A DNA stretch of 64,000 nt from Azospirillaceae bacterium. GTDB lineage: Bacteria; Pseudomonadota; Alphaproteobacteria; Azospirillales; Azospirillaceae. The notes beneath the pieces were generated by a model. That model searched no databases. It had not been told where the DNA came from and saw only the letters and a program-made list of their open reading frames with translations. Shown piece by piece: positions 17,790 to 26,667 of this stretch. The stretch spans positions 558,001 through 622,000 of the forward strand of contig JAPWJW010000005.1 in NCBI GenBank assembly GCA_028283825.1, in the 5' to 3' direction. Every line of letters starts with the position of its first letter. The stretch's first letter is position 1. The translations under genes were made by a program, and so were the position numbers.

Positions 17790-18632
17790 ATGACCGACAG
17801 CAAACAAAAAACTTTCCTGATCACCGGCACCAGTTCCGGTTTCGGCCGGGCCTTCGCCGAGGCCGCCCTGACCGCCGGCCACACCGTGGTGGGCACGGTG
17901 CGCGATCCCGCCGCGCAGGCCGCCTTCCGTGATCTCCATCCCAGCCGGGCGCACGCCGTGCTGCTGGATGTGACCGAGACCGACGCCATCGCGCCGGCGG
18001 TGGCCGCCATCGAGCGCGATATCGGCGCCGTCGACGTGCTGGTGGTCAACGCCGGCTACGGGCACGAAGGCCTCCTTGAGGAATCGCCGTTGGCGGAGAT
18101 GCGCCAGCAGTTCGAGGTCAACGTCTTCGGCGCGGTCGCCACCATCAAGGCCGTGCTGCCCTTCATGCGGCAGCGTCGCGCTGGCCACATCGTCACCATC
18201 ACCTCCATGGGCGGTTTCATCACCATGCCGGGCATCGCCTATTACTGCGGTAGCAAGTTCGCGCTGGAAGGCATCACCGAGGTGCTGGCCAAGGAGGTGC
18301 GGCACCTGGGCATACGCGTGACGGCGGTGGCGCCCGGATCGTTCCGCACCGATTGGGCCGGCCGTTCCATGGTGCGATCCGACCGCAGCATTCCCGACTA
18401 TGACAGCCTGTTCGATCCCATCCGCCAGGCGCGGCAGGACAAGAGCGGCCGCCAGGCGGGCGATCCGGCCAAGGCGGCGCAGGCGCTGCTAACGCTGGTG
18501 GCGGCCGATGCCCCGCCCGTGCACCTGCTGTTAGGCACCGACGCCCTGGGTCTGGTGCGGGCCAAGCTGGCGGACATGCAGGCGGAAATCGACGCGTGGG
18601 AGGATCTGACCCGCTCGACCGACTTTTCCTGA
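17790..18632 (+). CDS. short-chain dehydrogenase/reductase (SDR)
   Basis: A classical SDR of about 280 aa: cofactor motif TGTSSGFGRAFAE near the N-terminus, NAGYG, the catalytic Ser in ITSMGG and the YYCGSKFA Tyr-x3-Lys motif, followed by VAPGSFRTDWAG. The TGxxxGxG loop and the TVRD after strand 2 suggest NADP(H) preference. An in-frame ATG at 17757 would add 11 residues with no family match, so I prefer 17790. Substrate cannot be read off. It is divergent from the LysR gene, a likely regulator. Confidence 0.9.
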   Translation: MTDSKQKTFLITGTSSGFGRAFAEAALTAGHTVVGTVRDPAAQAAFRDLHPSRAHAVLLDVTETDAIAPAVAAIERDIGAVDVLVVNAGYGHEGLLEESPLAEMRQQFEVNVFGAVATIKAVLPFMRQRRAGHIVTITSMGGFITMPGIAYYCGSKFALEGITEVLAKEVRHLGIRVTAVAPGSFRTDWAGRSMVRSDRSIPDYDSLFDPIRQARQDKSGRQAGDPAKAAQALLTLVAADAPPVHLLLGTDALGLVRAKLADMQAEIDAWEDLTRSTDFS

Positions 18633-18698
18633 AGCGGAACTTTGGCCGGAAGGCCTTGGTTTCCCCTGGACCTGTCTTTATCAAAAAGGTGTGTCCAG

Positions 18699-19145
18699 AT
18701 GTCCAACACCCAGGAAGTGGCGGGGGACACCCCGCCCGTGGAACTCAACATCAGCGCGGAGAAGGTCTTTTTCATCATCGTCAAGGCGCGGGAGTTCGAC
18801 GTGAAGGTCGACCCCGTGGAGCCCGACCCGGCCTCCAACGCCGCCGATGATGGTGAACGCGCCATCCTTGAGGATTATGACGACGATCCCACCCAGGCCG
18901 AATTGGTGGGTGCCATCGCCAGCTTGAACGATGACGAGGTGGTGGACCTGATCGCCCTGGCCTGGGTGGGGCGCGGCGACTACGACGCCAGCGAATGGGC
19001 GGAGGCCCGTGCCTTGGCTTTTGAACGCCATCGCGAGAAATCCGCCCGCTACCTGATCGGCATCCCCACCTTGGGCGACTTCCTGGAGGAGGGGCTGGCG
19101 GCCCTGGGCCACTCCGTCGAGGAGTTTGAGGTGGACCGCCTGTGA
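18699..19145 (+). CDS. DUF3775 domain protein
   Basis: A 148-aa acidic protein. Recognisable DUF3775 features are LNISAEKVFFIIVKAREFDVK, SNAADD, the DDDPTQAELVGAI stretch, LIALAWVGRGDY and YLIGIPTLGDFLEEGL. The family has no known function and is common in alphaproteobacteria. AAAAAGGTG lies upstream of the ATG. It sits between the SDR gene and a ferritin-like gene, the latter 118 bp downstream with its own strong RBS, so the two may or may not be co-transcribed. Confidence 0.85.
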   Translation: MSNTQEVAGDTPPVELNISAEKVFFIIVKAREFDVKVDPVEPDPASNAADDGERAILEDYDDDPTQAELVGAIASLNDDEVVDLIALAWVGRGDYDASEWAEARALAFERHREKSARYLIGIPTLGDFLEEGLAALGHSVEEFEVDRL

Positions 19146-19263
19146 CGGCGCCGAATAGGCCGGAACCATCCCCGGTCCTGTTGATTGATGGTGCGCGGGC
19201 GTGCATCCGGCATGACGCCCGTCCCCAAAAATCCCACAGCAATGTCGCCGACGGAGGAAAACC

Positions 19264-19767
19264 ATGGGTTGGTTCACCAAGGACATCGAGACGATGAACG
19301 ATCTTTTCGTCCATCAGCTGAAGGACATCTACTACGCGGAAAAGCGCATCCTGAAGGCCCTGCCGGACATGGTGGAAAAGGCCACCAACCCGGAACTGAA
19401 GCAGGGGTTTGAAACCCATCTGCGCGAGACGCAAGGCCAGATCCAGCGGCTGGAGCAGGTGTTCCAGCTGCACGGCGTGGAGCCGGAGGCGGTGAAGTGC
19501 CCCGCCATCGACGGCATCCTGGATGAGGCCGACGACGTGGCCGGCGATGTCGAGGACAAGCAGGTGCTGGACGCCGCCCTGGTGGCCGCCGCCCAGGCGG
19601 TGGAGCACTATGAGATCTCGCGCTACGGCACCCTGGTCGCCTGGGCACAGTTGCTGGGCCGGGATGATTGCGCCCAACTGCTGGCCGACAATCTGGCCGA
19701 GGAAAAGGCCACGGACGAGAAGCTGACGGCCTTGGCGCGCTCACGCATCAATACGCTGGCGGCGTAA
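19264..19767 (+). CDS. YciE/YciF-type ferritin-like protein (DUF892)
   Basis: A 167-aa four-helix protein. The start (LFVHQLKDIYYAEKRILKALP) and the paired Glu/His positions on helices (ETHLRETQGQIQRLEQVF, then AVEHYEISRYGTL) match the DUF892 ferritin-like family, often induced under osmotic or general stress. GGAGGAAAA precedes the ATG. A strong intrinsic terminator follows 13 bp after the stop. Its neighbour otsA (trehalose synthesis, convergent) is also a stress gene, consistent with a general stress role. Confidence 0.92.
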   Translation: MGWFTKDIETMNDLFVHQLKDIYYAEKRILKALPDMVEKATNPELKQGFETHLRETQGQIQRLEQVFQLHGVEPEAVKCPAIDGILDEADDVAGDVEDKQVLDAALVAAAQAVEHYEISRYGTLVAWAQLLGRDDCAQLLADNLAEEKATDEKLTALARSRINTLAA

Positions 19768-19780
19768 CGAACCATAATGG

Positions 19781-19817
19781 AAAGGCCGGGGCCTGCGCGG
19801 GCCCCGGCCTTTCTTTT
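19781..19817 (+). terminator. intrinsic terminator after the ferritin-like gene
   Basis: AAAGGCCGGGGC pairs with GCCCCGGCCTTT across a short CTGCGCGG loop, followed by CTTTT: a long GC stem with a T-tract, the clearest intrinsic terminator in the window. It ends transcription of the DUF892 gene before repeat copy B and otsA. Confidence 0.9.
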
Positions 19818-19941
19818 CCCTCAATTGCCGGGCGCGGCCATCCGGTCGCTGGGCTTCCTCAGTTTCCAGTCCACTTCGTTCCCGGAAACTTCCGGCGGAC
19901 GCCGTCGCGTCCTACGGCGGCATGAGTGTTCATGCCGCCGT
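19818..19941 (+). repeat. dispersed structured intergenic element, copy B
   Basis: Best-paired copy of the family. Stems: GTTTCC 19862-19867 with GGAAAC 19884-19889; GGACGC 19897-19902 with GCGTCC 19907-19912 around loop CGTC; GGCGGCATGA 19916-19925 with TCATGCCGCC 19930-19939 around GTGT (10 of 10 pairs). It lies between two convergent gene ends. Confidence 0.8.
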
Positions 19942-19951
19942 TCGTATGCTC

Positions 19952-21430
19952 CTATTCAGCGGCGTTCAATGACAGGTCGGCCGCGCGGGCGGAGGCATGG
20001 GCCGCCGCCTTGCGGGGGGATGTCCGGGCGGTGGACGTCTTGCGGGTGGTGCGCGGGATCTTGCCGGCCTTCTTCTCCAGCGCCTCGGTGAAGGATTCAC
20101 CCCAGGCCACGGCGGTCTTGTCCTTGATGGCGTCCCACAGGCTGTGCCAGCGGCGCTGGCGTTCCTCCAGCGGCATGGACAGCGCGCGGCGCAACGTCTC
20201 CTCGATCTGGTCGGGGTCGTAGGGGTTCACCTGGACGGCGGCCTGCAACTGTGCCGCCGCGCCGGCGAAGCGCGACAGTACCAGCACCCCGGGATCGGCC
20301 GGGTCCTGTGCCGCCACGAATTCCTTGGCCACCAGGTTCATGCCGTCGCGCAACGGTGTTACCAGGCCGACGCGCGCCAGGCGCATGTAGCTGGCGACGG
20401 TGGTGCGCTGGCTGCCCTGGGTGACCAGCTTCAGCGGTGTCCAATCCGGATCGGAATAAGCGCCGTTGGTGGCGCCGGCGATGCGTTCCAGGTCGCGCAG
20501 CAGGGTGCGGTAGGCCTGCACCCCCTCACGCGACTTGGCGGCGATTTGCAGGAAGCTGACCTTGCGGTGCCATTTGGGCTCCGCCGCCAGGAACTGCTGG
20601 AAGGCGGTCAGCCGCTCCGTCAGGCCCTTGGTCGGGTCTAGCCGGTCGATGCCCAGCACCAGGGCGCGGCCGTCCAGATTATAGGCCAGATCCTGCGACG
20701 CCTGCTTTTTCATCGCCGCTTCGGTCACGCGGGCGAATTCCTGGGCATCGATTTCCACCGGGAAAACACCCAGGCGCACCGTGCGTTCCTCCACCTTCAG
20801 GGTCAGGGCACCGATGCGCCGGGCGCCGCCGTAGCGCGCGGCCGTCTGGGCGAAATGCTCGGCATCGTCGGCCGTCTGGAAACCGATCAGGTCGGACGCC
20901 AGCACGTCGCGCACCAGGCCCAGCAGGCCTTCGGAAATGGCGGCCACCACCGGCGGCGGGAAGGGGATGTGCAGGAAGAAACCGATGGGGTTGCGGACCT
21001 TCAGGTCGCGCAGCGCCGCCGGCATGCCCAGCAACTGGTAATCGTGGATCCAGACCAGGTCGTCCTTCTTCAGCAGGCCGGACAAGGCGGTGGCGAAGCG
21101 GTGGTTGACGGCGCGATAGGCGGCCAGTTCATTGCGCTGGAACCGCACCACCCCCGGCATGGTGTGCAGCAGGGGCCACAGCACGCCGTTGGCATAACCC
21201 AGGTAATATTTGCGATGTTCATCGGGGGTCAGGTCGATCATGGCGCATTTCACGCCCTGCCGCTCCACCAGCCGGGGCTCCGCGGCGGGCTTGTCCGACA
21301 GCGCGTCGCTCCATCCGAACCACAGGCCCTTGCGGCGCTGCAACAGGCCGCTCAGCGCCACCACCAGGCCGCCGGCCTGCGGCGTGCCGGCGGCGGGAAC
21401 CCGGTTGGATACGATGACCAGGCGTTTCAT
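19952..21430 (-). CDS. otsA: trehalose-6-phosphate synthase OtsA
   Basis: A 492-aa glycosyltransferase family 20 enzyme that joins UDP-glucose and glucose-6-phosphate. Visible landmarks: [27 protein letters not shown], the acceptor/donor region [44 protein letters not shown] and a late [15 protein letters not shown]. The last 40 or so residues are a Lys/Arg/Ser/Thr/Ala-rich tail ([20 protein letters not shown]) absent from typical OtsA. No otsB phosphatase gene is nearby. AGGGGGC precedes the start. Confidence 0.95.
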   Translation of the reverse strand: MKRLVIVSNRVPAAGTPQAGGLVVALSGLLQRRKGLWFGWSDALSDKPAAEPRLVERQGVKCAMIDLTPDEHRKYYLGYANGVLWPLLHTMPGVVRFQRNELAAYRAVNHRFATALSGLLKKDDLVWIHDYQLLGMPAALRDLKVRNPIGFFLHIPFPPPVVAAISEGLLGLVRDVLASDLIGFQTADDAEHFAQTAARYGGARRIGALTLKVEERTVRLGVFPVEIDAQEFARVTEAAMKKQASQDLAYNLDGRALVLGIDRLDPTKGLTERLTAFQQFLAAEPKWHRKVSFLQIAAKSREGVQAYRTLLRDLERIAGATNGAYSDPDWTPLKLVTQGSQRTTVASYMRLARVGLVTPLRDGMNLVAKEFVAAQDPADPGVLVLSRFAGAAAQLQAAVQVNPYDPDQIEETLRRALSMPLEERQRRWHSLWDAIKDKTAVAWGESFTEALEKKAGKIPRTTRKTSTARTSPRKAAAHASARAADLSLNAAE

Positions 21431-21517
21431 GGATGCCCCCTAAAATTACGTCAGCCCGGAAACGCAACCGTCCAACCGGGGGGTGAGTTCCATTGCGATG
21501 CAATAAAACCGTGTCGC

Positions 21518-23059
21518 TCAATAGTCGGGCGGGGCCGGCAACGCCGCCGGGTCCACCGGCTGCCAGCCCAGGCCCAGGCTTTTTTGCAGGGCGATGTAGT
21601 CGTTGCTGACCTGGGCCTGGGATTGGGCCAGGCTTTGTTCCGCCTGCAAGCGCTGTTGCTCGGCGTCCAGCGCGTCCAGCGCGGTGGCGGTGCCGCCACG
21701 ATAACGCATGTCGGTAAGGCGGGCGGCCCGGGTCGCCACCTCCAGCGCCCCTTCCAGCTGGAAGGCGTTCTCGCGCTGGTGGCCGTAGCGCGACAGGCTG
21801 CCCTCGGCGTCCTGCAGGGCTTGCAGCACCGTTTGCTGGTACTGCGCCAAGCTTTCCTGGTTGGCGGCGCTGGCCTGGCGGATCTGGGCGCGGGTCTTGC
21901 CCCAGTCCAGCACGTTCCAGCTCAGCATCGGCGCGCCAACCATGCTGAGGCTGCTGGCGCGGAACAGGGTGTCCACGGCGTTGGACCCGAAGCCGATGCT
22001 GCCGAACAAGCTGACGGTGGGGAACAGCTGGGCCACGGCATAGCCGATGCTGGCGTTGCTGGCCGCTAGCTGGCGTTCGGCGGCGCGGATGTCCGGCCGG
22101 CGGCGCAGCATGGCGGCGGGGTCGGCCACCGGCACCACGGCCGGCGGCAGGGGCAGGGGGCGCACGGGCGTGAGTTCCGCGTCCAGGGCGCCCGGTTCCT
22201 GGGCGGTCAGCATGGACAGCTGGTCCATCGCCTGTTCCACCTGGCCCTCCAGCGGGGACAAGCGGGCGTCGGTCTGGCGCATCTGCGCCTCCACCTTGGC
22301 CACGTCGGCGTCGGTGGCGGTACCCAGGCGGCGCTTGTCCAGGGTCAGGTCGAACATGCGGTGCTCGGCGGCGCTGGAGGCGCGCGCCAGGTCCAGTTCG
22401 TGCTGGGCGTCGCGCAGGCTGACGTAGGCCTGCCCCACCTCCGCCGCCAGTTGGACCTGCGCGTCCTCATACTGGGCCGCACTGGCGTCCATCTGCGCCG
22501 CCGCCGCCTCCACCTGGCGGCGGGTGCCGCCGAAGATGTCCAGTTCCCAGCGAGCGTCGAAGCCGACGTTGTACAGCTCGGTGGTGACGTGGTTGGGGAT
22601 ATCGACCTTGGGCGCGCCGTTGGGGAACAGCGCGGGGTCGGTGATGGCCTCCTGCGCCAGCGCGGCGTTGACGCGGTTGTCCAGGGTCGACAACTGGCCG
22701 GTGGGGATGCGGGCCTTGGCCGCCAGGGTGGATGAGTTGACCTGCGGGAACAGGGCGGACCGCGTCTGCACGATAGTGGCGCGGGCCTGAAGGATGCGCG
22801 CCTCCGCCGCCTTCAGGGTGGGGCTGGCGCCCAGCGCCAGGTCGATCAGGTGGGTCAGTTCGGGGTCGTTCATCCCCTCCCACCACCGCGCGGGCGGGGT
22901 GGCGACGTCCACGGGGGCCGATGCCGCGCGGTGGAACTGGCCAGCGGTTTCCGACATGGGCGCCACATCGGGCGGGCCCCGGTAATCCGGTCCCACGGTG
23001 CAGGCCGCCGCCAGCAGCAGAAGCAGGGCGGGCATCGTTTTCATCATCGCCGGCTTCAT
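21518..23059 (-). CDS. outer-membrane efflux channel lipoprotein (OprM/NodT family)
   Basis: A 513-aa RND/EmrAB-type outer-membrane factor. The N-terminus has a lipobox (LLLLLAAACTVGPDYRGP), then the standard helical coiled repeats, twice showing the QAAAQMDASAAQYEDAQVQLAAEVGQAY-like pattern of TolC proteins, and a conserved WELDIFGGTRRQ / WNVLDWGKTRAQI in each half. The reading frame is open further upstream, but that part is a shadow of the MFS gene; I start at 23059, which overlaps the MFS stop by 4 bases. Third gene of the efflux operon. Confidence 0.93.
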   Translation of the reverse strand: MKPAMMKTMPALLLLLAAACTVGPDYRGPPDVAPMSETAGQFHRAASAPVDVATPPARWWEGMNDPELTHLIDLALGASPTLKAAEARILQARATIVQTRSALFPQVNSSTLAAKARIPTGQLSTLDNRVNAALAQEAITDPALFPNGAPKVDIPNHVTTELYNVGFDARWELDIFGGTRRQVEAAAAQMDASAAQYEDAQVQLAAEVGQAYVSLRDAQHELDLARASSAAEHRMFDLTLDKRRLGTATDADVAKVEAQMRQTDARLSPLEGQVEQAMDQLSMLTAQEPGALDAELTPVRPLPLPPAVVPVADPAAMLRRRPDIRAAERQLAASNASIGYAVAQLFPTVSLFGSIGFGSNAVDTLFRASSLSMVGAPMLSWNVLDWGKTRAQIRQASAANQESLAQYQQTVLQALQDAEGSLSRYGHQRENAFQLEGALEVATRAARLTDMRYRGGTATALDALDAEQQRLQAEQSLAQSQAQVSNDYIALQKSLGLGWQPVDPAALPAPPDY

Positions 23060-24606
23060 GCCGCACCTCCGGGCGCGCCGCCCTTGGGCAGGGGGCGCAT
23101 CAGCAGGACCAGGGGAATGCAGCCGAACAGGATCATGCCGAACAGCCAGAACAGGTCGCTGTAGGTCATCACCGTGGCCTGCAATGTCACCTGCTGGGAA
23201 AACGCCGCCAGGCCTTGCAGAGGGCCGCCGTCCGGGTTGCGCGCCGCCAGTTGTTGCGACAGTGCCCCCAGGTAGTTCTGCCCGTCGGGGGAGTTGGCGG
23301 TGATGCTGGACCCGATGCGGTCCACATGCAGGGTGGTGCGCTGGTCCAGCAGGGTGGACACCACGGCCAGGGCGAAGGATCCGCCCAAATTGCGGGCGGC
23401 GTTGAACAGGCCGGACGCGTCCTCCGCCAGTTCCTTGGCCACCGACGCGGTGGCCGCCTGGTTCAGGAACAACATGGAAAAGAACTGCCCTACGCCGCGC
23501 AGCAACTGCGGCCCCACCAGTTCCGGCCCCGCCACCTCCGGCGTCAGGTGGGAGTTCAGCATGCAGCTGAGGCCGTAAAAGCCCAGCCCCGTCGCCACCG
23601 CCAGGCGCACGTCGATGCGTTTGACCGCCAGGGGGAATAGCGGCATCAGCATCAGGGTGGGGATGCCGCTGATCATGGCGATGTAGCCCGCCTGTTCCGG
23701 GTTGTAGCCGGGCACGGCGTTCAGGTACTGCGGGATCAGGTACAGCAGGCCATAGAGCGCGCCGCCCACCACCAGGCTCATCATGAAGACGCTGGCGAAG
23801 CTGCGGTTGAACAGGATGCGCAACTGGATCACCGGCTCGCGCGCCAGCAACTGCCCGGCGATCAGCAGCAGGAAGCCCACGATGGACACGGCCGTCAGGC
23901 TGTTGATCATGTCGGATTCGAACCAGCGCTCGCGCTGCCCTTCCTCCAGCAGGGTGGTCAGGCAGCCCAGGCCCAGGGTCAATCCCGCGATGCCCAGCCA
24001 GTCGGCGCGGGCCAGTTGCCCCCAGTCGCCCTTGTCCGACGGCAGGCCCAGGGTCAGCAGGCCCAAGAGGCCGACGCCGATGGGCAGGTTCAGGAAAAAG
24101 GCGTAGTGCCAGCTGGCGTTTTCCGCCAGGTAACCGCCGATCACCGGCCCCAGCACCGGCCCCAAAACGGCGGTGGCGCCGAACATGGCGACGCCGATGG
24201 GCTGCTTCTCCGGCGGCAGGCGGGTGGACACGATGGTGAGTGCCGTGGGGATCATGGCGCCGCCGGTCAGGCCCTGGCCCACCCGGCCGATGATCATCTG
24301 TCCCAGATTGCCGGCGATGCCGCACATCATCGACGACAGCACGAAGCCGCTGGTGACGATCAGCAGGAAGGTACGCAGGCCGATCATGCGCACGAACCAG
24401 CCGGCCAGCGCGATCATCACGATCTCCGCCACCAGGTAGGCGGTGGAAATCCAGGTGCCCTCGCTGCCGCTGGCGCCGACCTCACCCTGGATCAGGGGCA
24501 AGGCCGCGTTGACGATGGACACGTCCAACGTCGCCATCAGGGCGCCGATGGTGCCGGCGGCCACCGCCAGCCAGGCACCGTTCTCCGCTTTGGCCCCACC
24601 GCTCAA
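23056..24606 (-). CDS. emrB: EmrB-type multidrug efflux MFS transporter (DHA2, 14 TM)
   Basis: A 516-aa inner-membrane drug/proton antiporter. DHA2 signatures: MATLDVSIVNAALPLIQG in TM1, WISTAYLVAEIV, the motif-A-like MIGLRTFLLI, GRVGQGLTGGAMIPTALTI and motif C in AVLGPVLGPVIGGYL. Fourteen hydrophobic segments can be counted. It overlaps emrA upstream and the OprM-type gene downstream by 4 bases each, so the three form a complete tripartite pump exporting drugs across both membranes. Confidence 0.95.
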   Translation of the reverse strand: MSGGAKAENGAWLAVAAGTIGALMATLDVSIVNAALPLIQGEVGASGSEGTWISTAYLVAEIVMIALAGWFVRMIGLRTFLLIVTSGFVLSSMMCGIAGNLGQMIIGRVGQGLTGGAMIPTALTIVSTRLPPEKQPIGVAMFGATAVLGPVLGPVIGGYLAENASWHYAFFLNLPIGVGLLGLLTLGLPSDKGDWGQLARADWLGIAGLTLGLGCLTTLLEEGQRERWFESDMINSLTAVSIVGFLLLIAGQLLAREPVIQLRILFNRSFASVFMMSLVVGGALYGLLYLIPQYLNAVPGYNPEQAGYIAMISGIPTLMLMPLFPLAVKRIDVRLAVATGLGFYGLSCMLNSHLTPEVAGPELVGPQLLRGVGQFFSMLFLNQAATASVAKELAEDASGLFNAARNLGGSFALAVVSTLLDQRTTLHVDRIGSSITANSPDGQNYLGALSQQLAARNPDGGPLQGLAAFSQQVTLQATVMTYSDLFWLFGMILFGCIPLVLLMRPLPKGGAPGGAA

Positions 24607-25910
24607 TTGCCACCCCCGTTGCGCTCATCGCCATTGGGTGCACCGCCTTGACCGGCGCCGTTCAAGGGTTTGTCCTGCTTTTCGGCGTCGCGGTTGCGCT
24701 GCACGGCGTCGTCATGCTCGCGGTTGCGGCGTTCCTCCGTCCGTTTCGCCTCCTCGCGGATGCGCTTGTCTTCCTGCTTGGCGCCGATGGTATCGACGGT
24801 GACGATGACCGACAGCCCGGGCACCAGCACCTTGCGTGCCTCCGGTCCCGCCTCGATGTGGATGCGCACGGGCACGCGCTGCACGATCTTGGTGAAGTTG
24901 CCGGTGGCGTTCTGCGGCGGCAACAGGGCGAACTGCGCGCCGGTGCCGGGGGCGAAGCTTTCCACCGTGCCGTGGAACTCACCGCCGCTGACGGCATCCA
25001 CGGTGATTATCGCCGGCTGGCCGATGCGCATCAGGCCGATCTGCGTTTCCTTGTAGTTGGCGACCAGGTAGACGCCCTCAACCGGCACGATGGACATCAG
25101 GCGGGTGCCGGTCTGCACGTACTGGCCCACCCGCACGGTCCGGTCGCCCACCCGGCCGCGGATGCTGCTGACCACCAGGGTGGATTGCAGGTCCACGTCC
25201 GCCTGGTTGACCTGCGCCTGTGCTTGGTTCACCTGGGCCTGGGCGCTTTGGATTTGCGCGTTCAGCACGTCGATCTGGCGCTGGGCGCTTTCCACCGCGG
25301 CCTCATCCGCCACGGCCTCGGCCCGGGCCTGGTCGCGGCTCTGGCGCATCTGGTCCAGCTGTTCCGCCGTTTGTGCGCCGCTGGCGGCCAGTGGTGTATA
25401 GCGGTCCACCTGGCGCTGGGCATAGAGGGCGGTGGCCTGGGCGCCCAGCAATTGCGCTTTGGCACGGGTGATCTCCGCCTCCTGCCGGCGGATTTGCGCC
25501 TGGTATTCGGCGATGGCGGCGCGGCCCTGTTCCCTCTGGGCCAGCGCCTGGTCGTGCTTGGCCCGGGGCTCGCGCTCATCGATCTTGGCCAGCGCCTGGC
25601 CCGGTTCCACCAGCTGGTTGTCCTGCACCAGCACCTGTTCCACATAACCCGCCACCTTGGGCGAGATGGTGACCACGTCGGCCTGCAGATAGGCGTCGTT
25701 GGTCTCCTGCTCATACTGGCCGGTGGTCCAGTAATAGACGCCCCAGGCGATCAACAGGGCGGCGACCACGATCGCCGCGATGATCAGGCCGATGCGTACC
25801 CGCGGGTTGGCCAGCGGCGACGGCTTGTCTTTTTTCTCGTCCTTCTTGCCATCACCGGACTCCTTTTTGTCCGGCTCCTTCTCATCAGGGCGGTCGTCGC
25901 GGTCGCTCAT
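24603..25910 (-). CDS. emrA: EmrA/HlyD-type membrane fusion protein
   Basis: A 435-aa periplasmic adaptor. One membrane helix (RIGLIIAAIVVAALLIAWGVYYW) near residues 38-60, then TNDAYLQADVVTISPKVAGYV, the biotinyl-lipoyl half with VLVQDNQLVEPGQALAKID, a long coiled coil (QIQSAQAQVNQAQAQVNQA) and the second lipoyl half SIRGRVGDRTVRVGQYV. Both ends carry unusual highly charged low-complexity tails (Asp/Glu/Lys at the N-terminus, Arg/Glu/Asn/Gly at the C-terminus). I start at 25910 behind CCAAGG; an upstream TTG is less likely. First gene of the efflux operon. Confidence 0.93.
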   Translation of the reverse strand: MSDRDDRPDEKEPDKKESGDGKKDEKKDKPSPLANPRVRIGLIIAAIVVAALLIAWGVYYWTTGQYEQETNDAYLQADVVTISPKVAGYVEQVLVQDNQLVEPGQALAKIDEREPRAKHDQALAQREQGRAAIAEYQAQIRRQEAEITRAKAQLLGAQATALYAQRQVDRYTPLAASGAQTAEQLDQMRQSRDQARAEAVADEAAVESAQRQIDVLNAQIQSAQAQVNQAQAQVNQADVDLQSTLVVSSIRGRVGDRTVRVGQYVQTGTRLMSIVPVEGVYLVANYKETQIGLMRIGQPAIITVDAVSGGEFHGTVESFAPGTGAQFALLPPQNATGNFTKIVQRVPVRIHIEAGPEARKVLVPGLSVIVTVDTIGAKQEDKRIREEAKRTEERRNREHDDAVQRNRDAEKQDKPLNGAGQGGAPNGDERNGGGN

Positions 25911-26073
25911 GTACGGAACCTTGGCTGGTGGGCCGCTGTAAACGGACGCCGCTGTCCAGTTGTTCCGTGACAATCGCGTATGTGCTTATTTTTGCTGGCG
26001 ATGCAACCAAATGCCGTGTCGCGGCGTTATCCCTCCACGCCCCGTTGAGGTGCCACAGCCGGAGGAATGCCGC

Positions 26074-26622
26074 GTGCGGCGGGATGCTCAGGACCGTAGG
26101 GAAAAGCTGATCACGGCGGCGGCGGCGCTGTTCCGCCGCGACGGATACCATGTGCCGCTGGAGGCCATCGCCAACCAGGCGGGGGTCGGCCGGGCGACGC
26201 TCTACCGCAACTTCGCCGACCGCGCGGCCTTGGCCATCGCCGTCTTCGAACGCCAGCTGGACGCCCTGGCGCGGGAGGTGGAGGAGGTGCGCCATGATGC
26301 CGCCGCCTTCTTTTATCCCTTCCTGCACCGGGTGGCGCGCCAGGCGCTGCTGCACGGCCCGCTGATCGCCAGCCTGGAGGCGGAGGTCCACGGCCAGCGG
26401 CTGATCGACGGCTTGCGCGCGCGGCTGGACGCCGTGTTCGCCGTTCCGCTGGCGGCGGCGCAGGCGGCGGGCGTGGTGCGCGCCGACCTGTCGGTGGCGG
26501 ACATGCACCGCGCGGCCAAGATGCTGGTGGGCGCCGCCACGCGCCAGGCGCCAGAGGTGCAGGACCAGGTCATCGCCGACGCGCTGGTGCTGCTGACCGA
26601 TGGCCTGCGGCCCATTCGTTGA
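26074..26622 (+). CDS. TetR-family transcriptional regulator of the efflux operon
   Basis: A 182-aa TetR protein: REKLITAAAALFRRDGYHVPLEAIANQAGVGRATLYRNF is the DNA-binding helix-turn-helix, followed by a ligand domain. I take the GTG at 26074 because GGAGGA lies 7 bases upstream; in-frame starts further upstream lack an RBS. It is divergent from emrA across about 160 bp, the usual layout of a repressor controlling an adjacent pump operon and released by pump substrates. The ligand is unknown. Confidence 0.9.
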   Translation: MRRDAQDRREKLITAAAALFRRDGYHVPLEAIANQAGVGRATLYRNFADRAALAIAVFERQLDALAREVEEVRHDAAAFFYPFLHRVARQALLHGPLIASLEAEVHGQRLIDGLRARLDAVFAVPLAAAQAAGVVRADLSVADMHRAAKMLVGAATRQAPEVQDQVIADALVLLTDGLRPIR

Positions 26623-26624
26623 CG

Positions 26625-26667
26625 CTCTCAGGCGCCGGGCGCCGGCATCCGCCGGCTAGGCTTGTCA
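26625..26667 (+). repeat. partial copy D of the dispersed intergenic element
   Basis: Matches only the 5' part of the element: CTCTCAGGCGCCGGGC, the first hairpin GCCGG-CATCCG-CCGGC, and TAGGCTTGTC. It ends at the stop codon of the convergent hydrolase gene, so the rest was lost or never present. Confidence 0.6.

Noticed and set aside
22035-22060. GCATAGCCGATGC inside the OprM-type gene, close to the Lrp-island motif
   Set aside because: It breaks the palindrome at a key base, lies inside a coding sequence and far from the island.
23060-24325. Long N-terminal extension of the OprM-type frame
   Set aside because: Sequence upstream of 23059 is a shadow of the emrB gene and lacks homology; the lipobox start at 23059 is clear.
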